Source: Sipunculus nudus (lineage: Eukaryota; Annelida; Sipuncula; Golfingiida; Sipunculidae). Taken from it: a DNA stretch of 64,000 nucleotides. The DNA is taken from NCBI GenBank assembly GCA_026874595.1, contig CM049306.1:108585142-108649141 (forward strand), written 5' to 3'. A program made the translations under genes and the position numbers. Under the pieces are notes generated by a model. That model searched no databases, was not told where the DNA came from, and worked only from the letters and a program-made list of their open reading frames with translations. Below, one piece after another: positions 45,750-57,839 of the stretch (position 1 is its first letter; every line of letters begins with the position of its first letter).

Positions 45750-48240
45750 ATGTAGATGGTCCATAAAATAACTGATTAATAATTGAAATTCAATAGTTTT
45801 TTTTTAACTTTCAACCGATTTTGTAACCGATTCTTACCACTGCATTAAGTACTATATCTCTCCGGCAAAATTCACATTAGCGCAGCGGTTTAGCTGCATT
45901 TTAATTTGAATGGTGCAATAGATGTGCAATAGAAACTTGGCATAACAGTTGTCCAGACCATGCTCTATATTTTAGATGGGGCCAAACGAAATTCATATGC
46001 TACCTTGTTCAAAATCCAAGGTGGCAGCCAAGATGGCTACCGGATTATAAATGACAAATACATGTACTTCCGTTTATATTTACCCCAGAATGCATTGCAC
46101 TATTTCTACGTTTTGGGGGTCGAAAAATTCATTTATAAGGGTTTCAAGTCTGTATAACGGCTCCGTGGATGAATTCCGGGTAGTTGTTATGGAAATTGTG
46201 CTTTAATTCCTCATCAAACAGCAAAAATTATTTAATGAGTTCTGCACAGTAGTAGCGATTGTAATCTGATTAGGCAATGTTTATCTGTTTTGCCATGTAT
46301 TTTGATGAATCTTGAATAAAATTAGGAACTTGATATGTCTGTAAACATATAATTAGATATTTAAAACCTGCATATATATTTAATAAGATTTAACGATTAA
46401 CTTGTCGACTTATCGTTCATGTAAACCTCGGTTAGTGCAAAATTCAAATAAAAAATTCACTTATAAGGGTTTAAAGTCTGTAAAATGATTCTGTGAATGC
46501 ATTATGAATCTATTTGAAATGAAATTGTGCTGAAATTGTATTTATTTTTTTTTTGGCACCACATCGAAAGTTAAAACTTATTTGTTGTATACTCTGCTGT
46601 AATTTAATACATTTTTATATATATGTTAATTTTAAATATTTGAACATTATGTCTCTTTATTGCAATGAAATGGACAGCCGAGTGATAAAACACCTGGCTC
46701 TCTCGCCGCTATTTGAGCCATGAAGAGTGCCTGTTAGTTAAGATCAAAAGACACGCCACAAGAATGGTGAGGTAACAAATCAATGTTTTAAGTTTAATTT
46801 GACACTTGTCAAAGGTTGCATGTCTATGGCATATCTATGGCAGATGTGTCTATAATTAAACTTTTGATTGGTTCACTCTTTGTAAAATCAGATAATTACC
46901 TAACTTGGTAAATTATAAAATTTGTATTACAAGAATCTATACAGGTTCACATTAATAGGAATTATGAAAGTTTATTCTTTCACTATATTTTTATAAATAA
47001 TTTTTTACAATATTTAAAACAATCATATGATATAATAACTTGGAAAAATTCCTATTTTTGAACATCTAATTCTTTTTTTATCACTGTAAGTATTTATTAG
47101 ATTCTGCCAAAATCTCAACAATCAGAACATATGCATATGTAAAAATGTATAATTATTATAACAATAACAAGGTGCAAATTCAAACAATATATGTGCTATT
47201 GAACTTTATCTTTTTATATATTATATTATCCTTTGCGCATGTTTACCAGGCGTTCAAATAATAATTAAATATGCAATTTAGGGAAGTGTTGGATCGGCGT
47301 TGGAAAACGCAGCAAGAGGTACAAGGTTCAACGTCCCACAACGCCCGACCCTTCTCCCTCCCTCCCTTCCTTTGAGAAAAATCGTGATATGTCAATTAAA
47401 CGACAGGGATTAGTTCTAAAGTCGCAGCTTTGCGCATGATATGAATTCTGGATTTTCCTAGCCTGGTGGCTTTGATACCTGAAATCTAGTCTTAAATAAT
47501 TACATATCATTTTTTTTAACTTTCGTCTTCTTTCGATATACAGTGCAGCCACAAGCCACGGGCCTATATATATATAAATATATATATTATGGTATATCAG
47601 GCAGATTCAGACTTCATACGGGAAAAACTGTACATGAAGTTCCGTCAATATGTAAGATCAAACACTTAATGCATTGACCACTTTTGAACATAATCGTGTT
47701 TGCCGTGTATGACACAGGCGTTTCCCGAAAGTCAATAAAACGCGGATTACGAGTGTTCGCAGCAGCTGATTAATAGCAAATTGCGAGAGATGTGCGAGAG
47801 GTTTCCAGCACACTTCGCAAAAAAATTGCGAGCCTCGTAAATCTTCCGCAATTCCCTTCGCAATCGCAAATTTGCGAATTTATTTATCAAATAGGCCCTG
47901 TGGTTAGCTGCAGGAATCTTTTGTCAAGAGTTTTTCAAGATTGAAATTGCCGGCGAGGTTACTTTTTTTGGAATAAAGTCTTGGTAAATGAAACCCCACA
48001 GATTATCCTAAATTAGAATTGCCCAAAAATAGCTTTTCACCTGCAGATGCAAAGGATTTGATGTTACACACACAAAACACACGTATTACATTCTTCAAAC
48101 AATACCAAAAGTTTCAACTCACCTGAATAACAAATAGAAGGCAACCTGAGACGGCGAGTCCTTGTTGTCGCTGCCACACGCTAACTGACAGCTTTTCCCT
48201 TGTGTGCTGGCGTTACGGAAGTGCGTAATGTCAGTTATAA
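45750..48240. other. Intergenic, repeat fragments only
   Basis: No gene. A diverged repeated segment occurs at about 46125-46165 and 46455-46500 (AAAATTCACTTATAAGGGTTTAAAGTCTGT). A SINE head fragment lies at 46672-46735. The stretch 47760-47890 is rich in GCGA/TCGC palindromic words and ends TTATCAAATAGGCCC, like a transposon end whose partner was not found. A 65-codon + frame at 45960 is not supported by anything else. Confidence 0.45.
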
Positions 48241-49090
48241 GTAATATATATACATTTTATGATCAAAGAATTTCGAAAGATAGGAAAACACGGTAATGTT
48301 TCATAGCCCACATACAATGGGTCATTGAGCCCACGTGGAATTCAGACCCTGCTGCTCTTACACATAAAAGTGGCCCATGGACAATGACGCTCAGTTAACA
48401 CTGACACAGTACTTAAAACTAAAAAAAGGCCATAACACATAAATGAAGGTCATGGTGGCCTAATTTGGGGTTAACAAAAGCAGTTTTCGGAATGCTTGTT
48501 TTATGTAAAATGTAAACATCCAAGATATACTAGTTACGATTTTTGTCCTGGCATGTATTACAATGACAGTTGTTGTCTGTTACTCTCAGCAAGGTTAATA
48601 TATACATCCTGAGTTTAATATACTAGTACGCTCACACAAAATAGGTCAACACCAGTAGACGCACCTGTGGTTTACATACCAATAAAGGTCTCATGAACAA
48701 TATTCGGTAACGGACAGTCACATGACCAATATTGCTGTAATGAGATATTTGGTAACAGGTAATACTTAATGTCTGTATTCAAATAAATATTGTAATCATC
48801 AATGGAAAGAATATTGGTCCGTTTCTGATTAATCTTTCCATGCCGACAGTCCTAAAGGTTTAGATTAAGCACACGAAACCAACACATATATCTGCTCAGC
48901 AATCTTGAACCTGCATGAAGAGTCTGACTTTCTGGTCATGTTTTTTTTTTGCCCCACAGCTCCATGGATATATGTCAACGTGACCTCATTTCTCGTTTCC
49001 AAGATGATTATCCATGGTCCTTATTGGATTTAAGTTAGAGATATCTAGCGCTATCTGATACATCTGTAAATGGACGTCCGGACAGGAGAC

Positions 49091-49650
49091 TAGTGATGCA
49101 GGACTCGAGTCCTTACGTCCGGACTCGAGATATCAGGCCGAGTCCATCTCGAGTCAAGGGAAATAAGATTGTTCCATAAACCAAGGACGTTCGGATGGGA
49201 GACTAATATATGAACTATTGACTGAATATTAAAAAAATAAGACTGTATATAGAAAGCTTTATCCCTGCATCCGGAGCAAAATGTATTTAAACATCAAAGC
49301 AAACTCATGTGTAAACTATAACAGAAATGTTCATGATTATCTCGAATTTCCAATTTGAAATGTTTTAAACTAGTATATTTTATTGTACTCGGACTTGGAC
49401 TTGAGCTATTAAAGGCTTGAAGACGGTGGATTGGACTCAATCTTAGACGACTCGGACTAGGACCCGGGTGACTTGAACTCAACCCAAAAGGACTCGGACT
49501 TGGACTCGGGTGACTTGGATTCAACCCAAAAGGACTCGGACTTGGACTCGGGTGACTTGAACTCTACCCAAAAGGACTCGGACTTGGACTCGGGTGACTT
49601 GGACTCGAAATTGCACTTGCACTGTAATGGTGTGAACTCGACTACAACAA
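49091..49650. mobile_element. ACTCGAG-rich insertion in duplication copy B
   Basis: Copy A reads straight through (GGAGACGGACAAAGGTCC near 41272). Copy B has GGAGAC, then about 560 bp, then CAGACGGACAACGGTCC. The insert begins TAGTGATGCAGGACTCGAGT and is full of GACTCGGACT/AGTCCGAGT words. It holds a 42-bp minisatellite at 49468-49610. A second GGACGTTCGGATGGGAGACT at 49186 repeats the pre-insertion sequence, hinting at a compound event. Confidence 0.6.
49468..49610. repeat. 42-bp minisatellite
   Basis: Just over three units of GTGACTTGAACTCAACCCAA plus AAGGACTCGGACTTGGACTCGG. The 42-bp period keeps all frames open, giving a 14-residue TQKDSDLDSGDL-type repeat on + and a PSP/ESKS-type one on minus. 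No gene is implied. Confidence 0.88.
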
Positions 49651-51189
49651 CTGCAGCAGACGGACAACGGTCCATCGCTATAGCTCAAATGACTTTCAGT
49701 CAGCTCAATTTATTGTAACTTATACCAAAAAACTATATGCTTTAGTGTACGAATACTTCTCAAGCGATCCGCTTCGGTGAGCAAAGTTCAGTGAAATCAC
49801 GACACAAGTATATATACATATAAACCTACTCCTGTTTGCGTAGGATGCCAAGACTACATCTACAGTCTGTACCTAAGTACACGTGTATAAACTAAAGTGC
49901 AAGTGTTCGGGATTTTTTTGTCAAATAACATCACTTTACCTTTGTAAGTTCGGAGTACAGTTAACCACATTTTTCACGAGGATCAACATTTACGTGATGG
50001 GAGTGCAAATTATTAGTCAAAGGCTCGTTGCGAATCATGTAACAGGTCTTAAGCAATGATATGACAATGCTAGACAGCTTGATTGTTACAAAATATTTTG
50101 TACGTGAACATGCAAATGTCCCCAGCATCTCATTAAGCATGCTGCACATTTCCTTTTACAAGGACGTCTCTGCATGCAATTGGCCTGTATCCTCATAAAG
50201 CCCCGCATGTTCTGCGATTATGCGTTATTTGGTTATCCTTCACAAAACATCCATAATATCTGTTGATGAAATGCCAATATATTTCAAGCGAAACTGCGTT
50301 TAAATATTTCGTAATTTTGCAAAAAGTACACTTTATTTACTAATTTTACTTCTGCTTCTACATATTCTTAATTTATTAACTGGACAGGGCCGGCAGGTTT
50401 CTGGGATATTTTCCGTAATCCGGGTTAGCCGTTTTTCATTACATGCACCGATATTTCGAGGTACTTTTTTCAACTTTAATGCGAGAAGTTTGTTTTACTG
50501 TCAATGTTTGTTGTCTTTGATAACATGCAAAGCTCAACGTTGCACTTCAGCGTGTTGAACCTGATTCATTTGTATTTATAGAAAAAATATTTATAAAGAA
50601 AAGATCTTTATACATCGTTTCATTACTGCATGTACGGTAAAAAGCAACGACCTTTTTGTTAAACATGTTGACAATATTATATTAACCCTCCAGACAGCGT
50701 TGGAATATGGAATACAGGTTTCCTTAAGGAATGTCCCGACGCTCCTACGCGCACCTTGTTATATAATTTTAATCATATCTGAAAACTGATAGAGTGACAC
50801 CACATTATACTGCAAACGAAAACGACATGGGTCAGCAAGTTATTTATTTATAGCATTACACGGATGACGGATTATATCTTATATCCACTGGTACATTGGC
50901 GACGAGTATCAGTGACTTTATGTTACAGCTAGTGTTGCGACCAATGCTCGGTTGTAGTCAATGATCGGTCAGCTGATTAAAACAGTTTTATGATCGATCT
51001 TACATTACCATAACCGATTGCAGCGGTTTTCACGAAGGTTATGCTAAATAAATTTCGTGAAATTTATGCGACCAAAAATTGGAACAATCTGTTTACTAAT
51101 AATCGATTCTCACCTAAGTTTACTATACAAGTGTAGGCTATCCAGTTGTCAGATATATAAGCCTATGTTTACGGATGGTTACAGCTAGC

Positions 51190-52268
51190 ACTCATTTCTA
51201 CAAAAGAAGTCGCATTTCATGTCCCGAAACTATATTTGTTACTGGCACGAATTGTAGCCGCGGTTATAAACATTATTTTGATAAAAGAATAATTCAAATC
51301 GGGGCAGAAATAGATGCAGAAAAATAGCTGTAGATGCATGTTACAATACCCTTAAATTTCCGTTGTCCCTTTTGCTCGGATCTTAAATTCACACAGCGTT
51401 TTACTGTAACCACTTTTCCATTTATACAGAATTTGCTTTCCAAACATTTCAGTATTTTTACCATTCGAAACCGTTACCTGCATAAAAAATAACGGTATGG
51501 GGAGCGAGGTGACTGTGTCGAGAACTTGGTATTAAATCCAATATATGTAACAGAATTTCAAGTTGAGACATATTTTGGACTAAATATTTTAAACATTTGC
51601 GTTTTTTCTGTTCAAACAGGTGTTTGCTTGTTTTAATACATAATACTGGTATTCCAGAAGTCACTACGGTTATTTTTATTTTAGAAGCTCAACACAGTTA
51701 CCTATATGCTCAACACCGTTACCTTGAAGATTTAAAATCATATTTTTATTTTATTTTCTGTGCATAAAAAAATAACAAGGTATATCGACTCATATTCTGA
51801 AGGCAGATGTACCCAAGTACTTTGTCCGGTAAATCCCTGCAAAAACCACCCTTTTGAAGCAAGAAAGGAATAAAGACAACGTTTTGTTTTCAAAAGTTAA
51901 AAGTTAATTTAAAAAGAAGCATATATGTTCTTTTTATACACCTTTTTTTGTTCAATTTATAACTATAATATATGTTTTGATTTTATCAAAGGCTATTAAT
52001 TTATATTTTATCTCAAATAATTAAAAATCAAGTAAAAAAATATCTTAAAAGTGCAAGTGAGATTTTACTTCGTGTAACCTTGTCGAGAGTAATTTTCATA
52101 TTTCCCTTACCTAGATTATAAGAAAAGGAAACTAAAGACTGCAGTACTGGGATCATTCTATAATTCTAAAGATATTTTTATACAAATAAAGTTTTGTTAT
52201 ATCCAAATCAAGATTAACAAGAATCACCAAGAAAACCCTTGAAATGCCACGTTTTCTGTAGAAATACC
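51190..52268. mobile_element. Second copy of the GGTAACGGTGTTGAG element, inverted
   Basis: 1079 bp in opposite orientation to the intronic copy. It starts ATTTCTACAAAAGAAGTCGC..CATGTCCC and ends CCTTGAAATGCCACGTTTTC..GTAGAAATACC. The interior shares TTAAATTTCCGTTGTCCC, TTTTACTGTAACCAC, the CTCAACACCGTTACC modules (near 51709) and TTTGTCCGGTAAATCCCTGC with the first copy. It is about 500 bp shorter by internal deletions. It is not flanked by (TA)n, so those tracts are not part of the element. Confidence 0.85.
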
Positions 52269-52283
52269 TGTTTACATTTGAAC

Positions 52284-53045
52284 CCAGTCAAGTTAATAAT
52301 AACCTTATTAAAACTAGCAAAGTTTCTGCACATTTTTCGTGGCTAGGTAGGTTGTTCCAAAGAACAGCTGCTCTATATTTGATCGAATGTTTACCAAAGT
52401 AAGTACTAATAAATTTTGGAATAATAAAACCAATATTAGATCGCTGCCTAGTAACGATTTACCAATGATTAACCTCAATGGCAATTTTATGCAGCCGCTT
52501 CAGAGACAAATTTACCATGTTAGATTATATACAAGTCTCAAAGCCCGGAGCTGAATACTCTCCAGCCTATGTTGATCCTTCTCATTACAAAGTGCCACAC
52601 ATTGGGGGAGTGATTAAAAATTAAGGCTACAACAGATTTTACAAGATTTAATCCAACCATTCCGAAATTAAAAATAAACATTGGGTTGGGGGCCAGCTCT
52701 CAAACACAATAAATTTATATGTTCATGAAAATTAAATTCACAATTTAAGAAATCATTTAAATTAAGAATAAACTTTTCAGAATGAGATTTATTATTACTT
52801 ATAAACATATTTTGAAATAAACTAGGGGTTGAATACATACAATTATCTGGAAAACCATATTATTTCAACTTTTGATTGATGTATAAGGATATCTTTAATC
52901 TTCTTCGGTCTTAATCAGCAAACCCCATGGTATTAACATCAGCATAGCTGAAGAGAGGGCTACTTTAATCCACCCATTTAACCATTAATAAATATATTAA
53001 ATAGTACCAGCCTAAGGACACTGCCTTGTGGTACACCTTTGTAAA
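52284..53045 (-). pseudogene. Decayed reverse transcriptase C-terminus (LINE, minus strand)
   Basis: Read on the minus strand from 53045 downward. GVPQGSVLR.VLFNIFING is the RT fingers/palm motif B region. LFSYADVNT is motif C, with YADD changed to YADV. After several stops come WIKSCKICCS, LESIQLRALRLVYN and, near the end, ELLFFGTTYLATKNVQ. This is the typical tail of CR1/Jockey-like ORF2 proteins, where IQ-RALR and LWN-L-motifs lie downstream of RT. Multiple in-frame stops show it is dead. Confidence 0.8.
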
Positions 53046-53481
53046 AGGTAGCCAGTTACTAATGCATGCGGTCGGGGTCTTTGACAAATGGTCGCCAATA
53101 CACAAGTTCTATGTGACGTAAAGAAAATGTTAACCGCATTGGCGTCGTAGGTGGTACACAGTGTACTTAATTCAACTTGAATAAAAAAGTTTATCTCTTT
53201 GTGATTTTTTTTATTTGTTCATGTCGATTGGAACTTCTAAGCTTACAGCACTCTCACACACATTCTTTCAGTGCAACACCAATTATATATGTTCATCATT
53301 GACAACTGACACATTTAATTTGGTAAAACTGAGTTTAATGATATATACACGATAAGAATACAACTAGTATTAAAACATTCCTTCTTTCACAATATCCATA
53401 CAACATGATAACACATACTTTAATATACTAAAACTACTCTATATACAAAAGGAACCAATCATGAGAAACCGATAAACAAAA

Positions 53482-53483
<2 letters not shown>

Positions 53484-53535
<52 letters not shown>
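53484..53535. repeat. (TA)n microsatellite
   Basis: About 52 bp of TA dinucleotide between the LINE relic and the Gypsy relic. Confidence 0.95.
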
Positions 53536-53538
<3 letters not shown>

Positions 53539-54029
53539 AACAATAGAAACCGTCCATGGAATAGAAAATGAACAAATACCAGTTTTATTTGTGAAAACAG
53601 TAACCATGACGGCTATGTTTTATACGCAATAAACAAGATACATACTGAATAAAAGCGTAAAAAGTCTCTTAAAACGCAGATTACTAAAAGAGTATTACAG
53701 ATTCTTTATAAAAAATATATGGCACACGCATGCAAAAATAGACATATCAGTACAAACGTATTAAAAATGAGGAAATTGATATTTGTAACTGCATTAATTA
53801 GACTAATCTGGAATTTCAAAATATTTTAGGTCAATGTGTTTACAACTTTGGTGGTACCACTCCAAACACCATCACACTGAACCATGTCTCCACAAGTATA
53901 ACAATTATAGCTTTTGTGCGACTTAGAACCTGGCCAGCGCACTCGTTATTCTTCTCTCGTCTCAGCACTCACTGAACGCTTCGTGCCGTCTAATCAACGA
54001 GAGGTCTAACGTGCTCAGCTGCGATCCAT

Positions 54030-54390
54030 GATAAGCAGCAAAGGCGAAAACCTGTCTTCACTTGCCCAGGAAAGTTAGTCAGGAAAGCATTTCCGGGGGC
54101 AAATACCCTGGACACTCTGGCTTAGAATTCTTTGGTCGATTTCTTGAACGATCATGATCTTGAATAAGCCTTTCTACAAGGATACCCGAAGAACTTCAAG
54201 AAACAATCCAGCTCGGGCATGAATTAGAGGCCTTTCGGATTGGAAGAAACCCTCAGAAATAAGTGCGAACCTGCAGCAAAGTTCGGAGACAACAGGACAC
54301 TTTGGGTGCGAAATTATATAAGATTCTCAAATATCTCACCAAACTGAACAATCAAGCCCCCCCCCCCCCCCCTTCCCCCGCCAGCATCAC
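54030..54390 (+). pseudogene. Decayed Gypsy-like gag fragment
   Basis: In changing frames the + strand reads SLAQES, KAFPGANTLDTLA, LVDFLNDHDLE and then PEELQETIQLGHELEAFRIG. The order Ala-Phe-Pro..., Phe/Leu-Val-Asp-x-Leu and His/Ala-x-Glu-Leu-Glu-Ala-Phe is that of the capsid region of many invertebrate Gypsy elements. Stops and shifts interrupt it, and a poly-C tract (54355-54371) lies at its 3' side. It precedes the protease relic on the same strand. Confidence 0.6.
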
Positions 54391-54393
54391 CTA

Positions 54394-55053
54394 ATGGCCA
54401 TCAGAACTTATAAAAAGGCAGAAACTGACGCAAATCATGTACCTATTGCGAAAGAACTTGACATCTGTATTCAGAATGTTACAGCCGGCAAAACAAAGAG
54501 AGACGGGAAAGGAGAAGACAGGCAGACAATCAACGAGAGAATGATAAGAGACCACCATTTAGCAGTATCAATGATAAGGGAAACTCCCAGTAGCGGAGGC
54601 CGTGGGTCAAGTCTCAGCTGAACAAGAAAGTGGACCCATCTTCTCAGAAACAAAAGAGAAACTTGCATTCTCTCTTGATGAGATCGATGAGTTTCATGCT
54701 GTAATATGAATCCCCATGCGCCTAATGAGTCATTCTACTTGACAACTCGCATCTATGGACAACAAAGTGATTGTCTGGTGGATTCGGGGTGTGCCATAAG
54801 TATTGTGAATCTTGCACAATATTTTCAAATGCCAGAAGATGTGCGTCTCACTTTCAATGTCACTAACTCCAAATTAGAATGGGTGATGGTGGAAATTCAA
54901 CACGAGCTCAAGCTGATAGCGATGGCACTGTGCTGCTACTGGGACAAAGCAAAGCTGTCATTACTATCCTGTTTCAGAGTTTCGTTATATCAGCGGAAGC
55001 GCTGCAACAGAGTACATGAAACTTCAGGGAGCCACACGGAAGCAAAAAATTGA
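54394..55053 (+). pseudogene. Gypsy-like linker and aspartyl protease relic
   Basis: The first frame (54394-54621) is hydrophilic and Lys/Arg/Glu-rich, like a gag-pol linker. The second (54706-55053) contains RIYGQQSDCLVDSGCAISIV. This is a retroviral-type aspartyl protease active site (hydrophobic-hydrophobic-D-S-G) with an upstream strand and the expected following SIV. The flap-side LTFNVTNSKLEWV segment and a later LKLIAM are in place. No reverse transcriptase or LTR is recognised downstream, so only a gag-protease remnant survives. Confidence 0.65.
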
Positions 55054-55059
55054 TTTGTA

Positions 55060-57040
55060 CAATTTTCGTGAAGAACACTGGATAGGGCGCTTCTTCATGC
55101 TTTCACAGCAATGACGTTCAGGGATGGTTAAGTTGTTTTATATAAATTGATAACATGTGGTGGCCCGCTAAATTGGTCACCGATCGTAATCAAAACAAGT
55201 TCAACAATGACATCTGACGGCAAATCTGGAAAATGATCTCTGTCATGAAGATAGAGACAGAGTAATCCGTGAGCTGTCCAAGAGGGAAAAGCTACTTTTT
55301 TAACCAACACGATGTGCCATTGAATTGTATACATTTCCAGTATACACCCTGTATGCATTACAGGGGTTTTAGGGTCGTGACTCATTAACAAAGGACCGCC
55401 GCAATACTTTCCCTTTGATGTTCGGAGACCAAACCCGGCGGGGTTTTCCGGGTCAATTAAGCCATATAGTGGTTAGTGGTTTCCTGTTTATCAGTAAAAC
55501 ACCAGTGTCTATTACACCAAATTTGACATAATTCTTTATTTTATTTGTCAAATATGGTATAAATAAAATCACATATCAAATAAGACCACATTAGTAACGA
55601 TCATTTACACATATTACGTTTGTACGTCAACATGTACTATCATCCACGAAGTCCGGACAATATGACACAATAAATATCGCCCTTTATATAAATATATACC
55701 TATTTATCTATATATATATGATAGTTCATTGTTAGTGTTTCTTAAGTAACGGAGACGAATAAATAAACAATATTCAATGTTCATAAATTTTTAATGACCG
55801 ATAATGCGACGGTGTCATGGTGATCGACCGCACATGTCGTGACTGTACATTGTCGCTGAAAATGGAAAGGTTTGCTTAGCTCGTATTTTGTTGCAAAAAT
55901 ATACCACATTCGATAAAATGTGATACAGATACACATTTACTATAAGCACAACGTAATATGACTACATTTGGCTTATTATAGCTTTTTGCGCATATGGCAT
56001 GTCGCGCAACTGGAATTAGGCGCATATGGCAGTTGCTGACAGGTGCGCATTTGGGAATGGCGCATCTGTCATGACACCGTCGTGTGTATTTATATTTTTA
56101 GCTGCATGATAGCTATATATTCTGTCATTTGTAATTACATTTTACGTGATACATGGTACTTGCTTTGTTCAATATTCGTGTGGTATATATTGAACATTAA
56201 AAATGCATTATCTCAATTAAGTCTGCACTATAATATAATATAAATATCAGGTACATATGTAAGAAATCAAGTAAAGTTTATCATATTTTTCTTTACAGTT
56301 TAAATATTTCATGCATGGATTGGTTCTCATGATATGTAAATAATTTCTGTGTTGTATTTTCCATGCATGTTCTTTATTAATATCAGAATGAGATTCTTGT
56401 ATAAAAGATACACCAATATAGGTTCTTTATTCAGGAAAATGTTACAATGTTCCTCTATTAATAGAATACCTCAGATTCTTGCATTTTTAAATTTCGGTGG
56501 TCAGTTTATGGTTATAGCCTCATTATATTATGCAGTTTGGTATTTAGAAAACTCCAACTATAATCTATACTCTACATAGAAACGCAACACGTTTTGGCGA
56601 TCAGACATGTATATATTCATGTATAGAATAAGCCCAGAACTTCAAAATCCTTGTAACATTTTAAGACCCAAAACAGGAGAAAAGGTTCACTTATTAATCG
56701 GGTTTTTGTGTTTTTTTAATGCATGATTCCATATTCTTCATTTTCTTGGATTTCCTGTGAAAAAAAATGAGAATAAAGTCCCCGATAAAGATCTATTTCA
56801 ATGTATAAATTGTTACGAGCGTGTGGGAGTAATGAAACTTGTTGTAAACATAACTGATATTTTCATTAATTAAGAATTACTTTCATGCTGTAATATTCTT
56901 ATTAGATATAGTTAGAAAAGTTTCTGGAAAGTTTTTCCTGATTATTACATGCAAAGTCAGGTGGGGGGGAATGGTCCCTTGCGCCACCCCCCCCCCCCCC
57001 CCCCCCCCTTTCCGGCTAAGCTTCAAGAGATAATAACCAC
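55060..57040. other. Intergenic, no gene recognised
   Basis: AT-rich. Near 55415-55460 a GGAGACCAAACCCGGCGGGG-type segment resembles the body of the SINE family. At 55975-56075 a short region repeats GCGCATnTGGCA-like words (GCGCATATGGCATG, GCGCATATGGCAGT, GCGCATTTGGGA, GCGCATCTGTCA). A poly-C tract lies at 56983-57008. Frames at 56043 and 56349 have no recognised content. Confidence 0.45.
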
Positions 57041-57139
57041 ACTAAAAGCCGTATGAAGGATGGGTCCAAAAGGATTGTTTTCACTTGCTCATACAAATAA
57101 ATTAATTTTAAAGACTGCCATCTGTCCGATGATTTTGGC

Positions 57140-57835
57140 ACTAAAGGGCGAAGGCCTTGGCCCCACAAGCACCCATAAAGCCTTTCCGTATGGGGTCGGA
57201 CTGTTCACAGAAAACCACCAAAAACTACAGATAAGCGACCAAAATACACTGAAAATCAACTAAGCTCATACACACTCGTGAGTACTTTAATTGTTTTAAC
57301 AAATAATTAACATAAAATAATAAGAATAACAAATATAATTTAATACTAAACTTATTTCTCTCCTGTCAGTCTACTGTTTAGTAACCGAGATGGTTAACAG
57401 GTGGCGATCTTTCCCTCTGTCAAAGTCAAAGTCACCAAGCAGACACCAAGCAGTGACAGGTCCTCCCGTCAATATCAAAATCATACTATTGAATTATAAT
57501 TGTTGACTAAAATTTATTCCTATGCTTTAGGGTGTTTAAAAAAAAATTCATAACTATATTAGACCTTCAAATTGTGAATGGAATTTATATGTAAATTATT
57601 TAATTGTTTATTTATTATTGTAAATAATACTTTTAACCCCATTAATCTTTTTATTTCATGTTAGTTATAAGTTAAAACGACTAAAATATTCAAGAATTAA
57701 AAAAAATTTCTTGATTCCTAGTGTTTTTGGTTGAATTTCGGTAGTTTTCTGTGCTCTTCGGTGATTTTCTGTGAATAATACGACCCTCCGTATGTTGATA
57801 ATTTCCGCGGGCCATATTTGAAAATGTGCCCAATC
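57140..57835. mobile_element. Inverted-repeat element (arms ~110 bp)
   Basis: The left arm at about 57140-57262 contains TTCCGTATGGGGTCGGACTG, TTCACAGAAAACCACC and ACACTGAAAATCAACTAAG. The inverted right arm at about 57718-57835 contains TTGGTTGAATTTCGGTAGTT, GGTGATTTTCTGTGAA and CCTCCGTATGTTGA. Arm identity looks near 70-75 percent. No terminal target duplication could be fixed and there is no coding frame. Confidence 0.6.
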
Positions 57836-57839
57836 CGCC

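Larger units (their letters stand above)
48250..50940. repeat. Segmental duplication, copy B
   Basis: Second copy of the block at 39300-42745, same orientation, about 8.5-9 kb downstream. Divergence is substantial (estimated 25-35 percent by eye), with indels throughout. It is interrupted by an insertion at about 49091-49650 that copy A lacks. Confidence 0.8.

Noticed and set aside
47700-47890. GCGA/TCGC-rich segment ending TTATCAAATAGGCCC as a transposon
   Set aside because: Only one plausible end is visible; without a partner terminus or target duplication the limits cannot be set.
49457-49718. Repetitive 14-residue peptides on both strands
   Set aside because: A 42-bp minisatellite keeps all frames open; both strands look equally 'coding' and neither has gene context.
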